From the NCBI RefSeq assembly GCF_003337565.1, contig NZ_QPJL01000015.1, forward strand, positions 1 through 64,000: a DNA stretch of 64,000 nt, given 5' to 3'. Shown here one piece after another: positions 63,383 to 64,000 of this stretch. Made by a program: the position numbers and the translations under genes. Position 1 is the stretch's first letter, and each line of letters begins with the position of its first letter. The notes under the pieces are model-generated. The model saw only the letters and a program-made list of their open reading frames with translations, searched no databases and was not told where the DNA came from. The stretch is from Paracoccus lutimaris (GTDB lineage Bacteria; Pseudomonadota; Alphaproteobacteria; Rhodobacterales; Rhodobacteraceae).

Positions 63383-63877
63383 CTAGAATTTCATCCCGAC
63401 TTCGAAACTGGCGCCATCGGTGCCGATGCCGAAGCTGGCCGCGCCGAAGCTGAGGCCGATCAGCGCGCCGGTCCAGACCTGCTGCGGGCTGTGATGCCCC
63501 GCATGAACCCTGCTCCAGCCGGTCAGGCCCGCCGCGCCATAGGCGAATGCCCCGGCCTCGGGCTGGTCGTCAAAGCATTTCCCGGCCAGATCCGCCGCGC
63601 CGAAAAACGCCATCGCCGTATGGCCCGAGGGAAATCCCCCCATCTCGCCCGAGGGACGCCGCGCGATGGGGGCGTCGATATATTCCTTCATCGCCCAGAC
63701 CACCGCGGTTTGCAAAAGGCCCCGAACGGCGAAATCCTCGGCCCGGTCCTGATCGACGGCGCAGACCGCCGCCGCCAGCGGCAGCCCGTATTTCATCGCC
63801 GTGCCGAACTGCTCGAACGGGTCGGCGCTGGCCGGCGCGGCAAGGGCAGCGGCGCAAAGGATCGCCGCCGCCCTCAT
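63383..63877 (-). CDS. PAP2-family phosphatase-like periplasmic protein
   Basis: This 164-residue protein has a signal peptide (residues 1-18, ASA-D) and the acid-phosphatase motifs [19 protein letters not shown] and [16 protein letters not shown], with the catalytic His pair of PAP2 enzymes. The KxxxxxxRP motif is represented by [15 protein letters not shown]. It overlaps the lolD stop by 4 bases (ATGA). Likely substrates are lipid phosphates, but this is not shown. Confidence 0.85.
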   Translation of the reverse strand: MRAAAILCAAALAAPASADPFEQFGTAMKYGLPLAAAVCAVDQDRAEDFAVRGLLQTAVVWAMKEYIDAPIARRPSGEMGGFPSGHTAMAFFGAADLAGKCFDDQPEAGAFAYGAAGLTGWSRVHAGHHSPQQVWTGALIGLSFGAASFGIGTDGASFEVGMKF

Positions 63878-64000
63878 TCCGCGCCCAGCCGGATCACCCG
63901 GTCCATGCGCGCCGCCAGTTCAAGGTTATGGGTGGCGATCAGCGCCGAAAGGCCGGTGTCGCGCACCAGCGCCATCAGCACGTCAAAGACCTTGTCCGAG
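63874..64000 (-). CDS. lolD: C-terminal end of an ABC ATPase, probably LolD (cut by window edge)
   Basis: The last 41 codons read [20 protein letters not shown], then [19 protein letters not shown] and stop. This contains the H-loop His (ATHN) and the D-loop-distal helix typical of LolD, the ATPase that releases lipoproteins to LolA. Walker motifs lie outside the window. Assignment to LolD rather than another small ABC ATPase rests on the THNLELA.RMDR.I.L ending. Confidence 0.75.
   Translation of the reverse strand, partial: SDKVFDVLMALVRDTGLSALIATHNLELAARMDRVIRLGAE

Noticed and set aside
1..64000. CRISPR arrays, rRNA operons or a replication origin
   Set aside because: I saw no regularly spaced direct repeats of 25-40 bases, no rRNA-like sequence and no DnaA-box cluster. 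The only dense repeats are RTX codons at 56-59 kb.

Overview
The window reads as the chromosome of an alphaproteobacterium of the Rhodobacteraceae, most likely Paracoccus or a close relative. The evidence is the high-GC coding style, the gene orders pyrH-frr-uppS-cdsA-dxr-rseP-bamA-skp and ccmABCD-ccmG-hisC-tyrC, and family-typical proteins such as DUF2125 and RTX proteins with a C-terminal Hint domain. Most of it is dense housekeeping chromosome with many 1- or 4-nt start/stop overlaps. Accessory material sits at the left edge (1-1400), around 29.8-32.8 kb and around 56-59 kb.

Layout. 1-1400: the wreck of a mobile element, with the end of an IS5-type transposase, half of a lambda-I-like tail gene fused back-to-back to half of a tyrosine recombinase, an intact tRNA-Val(UAC), and the 5' half of a second tRNA-Val(UAC). 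1.4-6 kb: a beta-hydroxyacid dehydrogenase, a penicillin-acylase-family hydrolase and a nucleoside hydrolase. 5.9-14.5 kb: a leftward envelope/translation operon (pyrH, frr, uppS, cdsA, dxr, rseP, bamA, skp). 14.6-23.7 kb: miaA, an AraC regulator, rlmE with a Ppx/GppA phosphatase, then a rightward run of a small membrane protein, a VWA protein, an M48 protease, an alpha/beta hydrolase and a cytochrome P450. 23.7-29.6 kb: an M32 carboxypeptidase, heme A synthase, an RNA methyltransferase, a ThiE-like protein and guaA.

29.8-31.6 kb holds a two-gene encapsulin nanocompartment operon: a dye-decolorizing peroxidase carrying a C-terminal cargo-loading peptide, directly followed by the encapsulin shell protein. 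Next to it is a frameshifted isochorismatase-family hydrolase. 32.8-43.4 kb: an FAD amine oxidase, DUF2062, a Rel/Spo homologue with rpoZ, folK divergent from an NYN-domain protein, a GT8-like glycosyltransferase, an ExbB/MotA-like plus coiled-coil OmpA-like pair, and a ChaC-like cyclotransferase. 43.5-52.9 kb: DUF2125, tyrC-hisC, the cytochrome c maturation genes ccmG-D-C-B-A, an Mth938-family gene, secF-secD and yajC. 53-56 kb: mazG, a small-molecule kinase homologue and dusA. 56-59 kb: a large RTX/Hint protein gene with a frameshift near its start. 59-64 kb: tRNA-Val(CAC), an HU-like protein, lon, a glycosyltransferase, a PAP2-like protein and the end of lolD.

The most system-like accessory locus is the DyP-encapsulin operon. 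It belongs to a known class, but every defining element can be read directly. Other points worth a second look are the chimeric prophage scar with two Val-tRNA pieces, a dispersed palindromic intergenic repeat that supplies the stop codon of the P450 gene, the frameshifts in the RTX and isochorismatase-like genes, and the P450 translationally coupled to an alpha/beta hydrolase.
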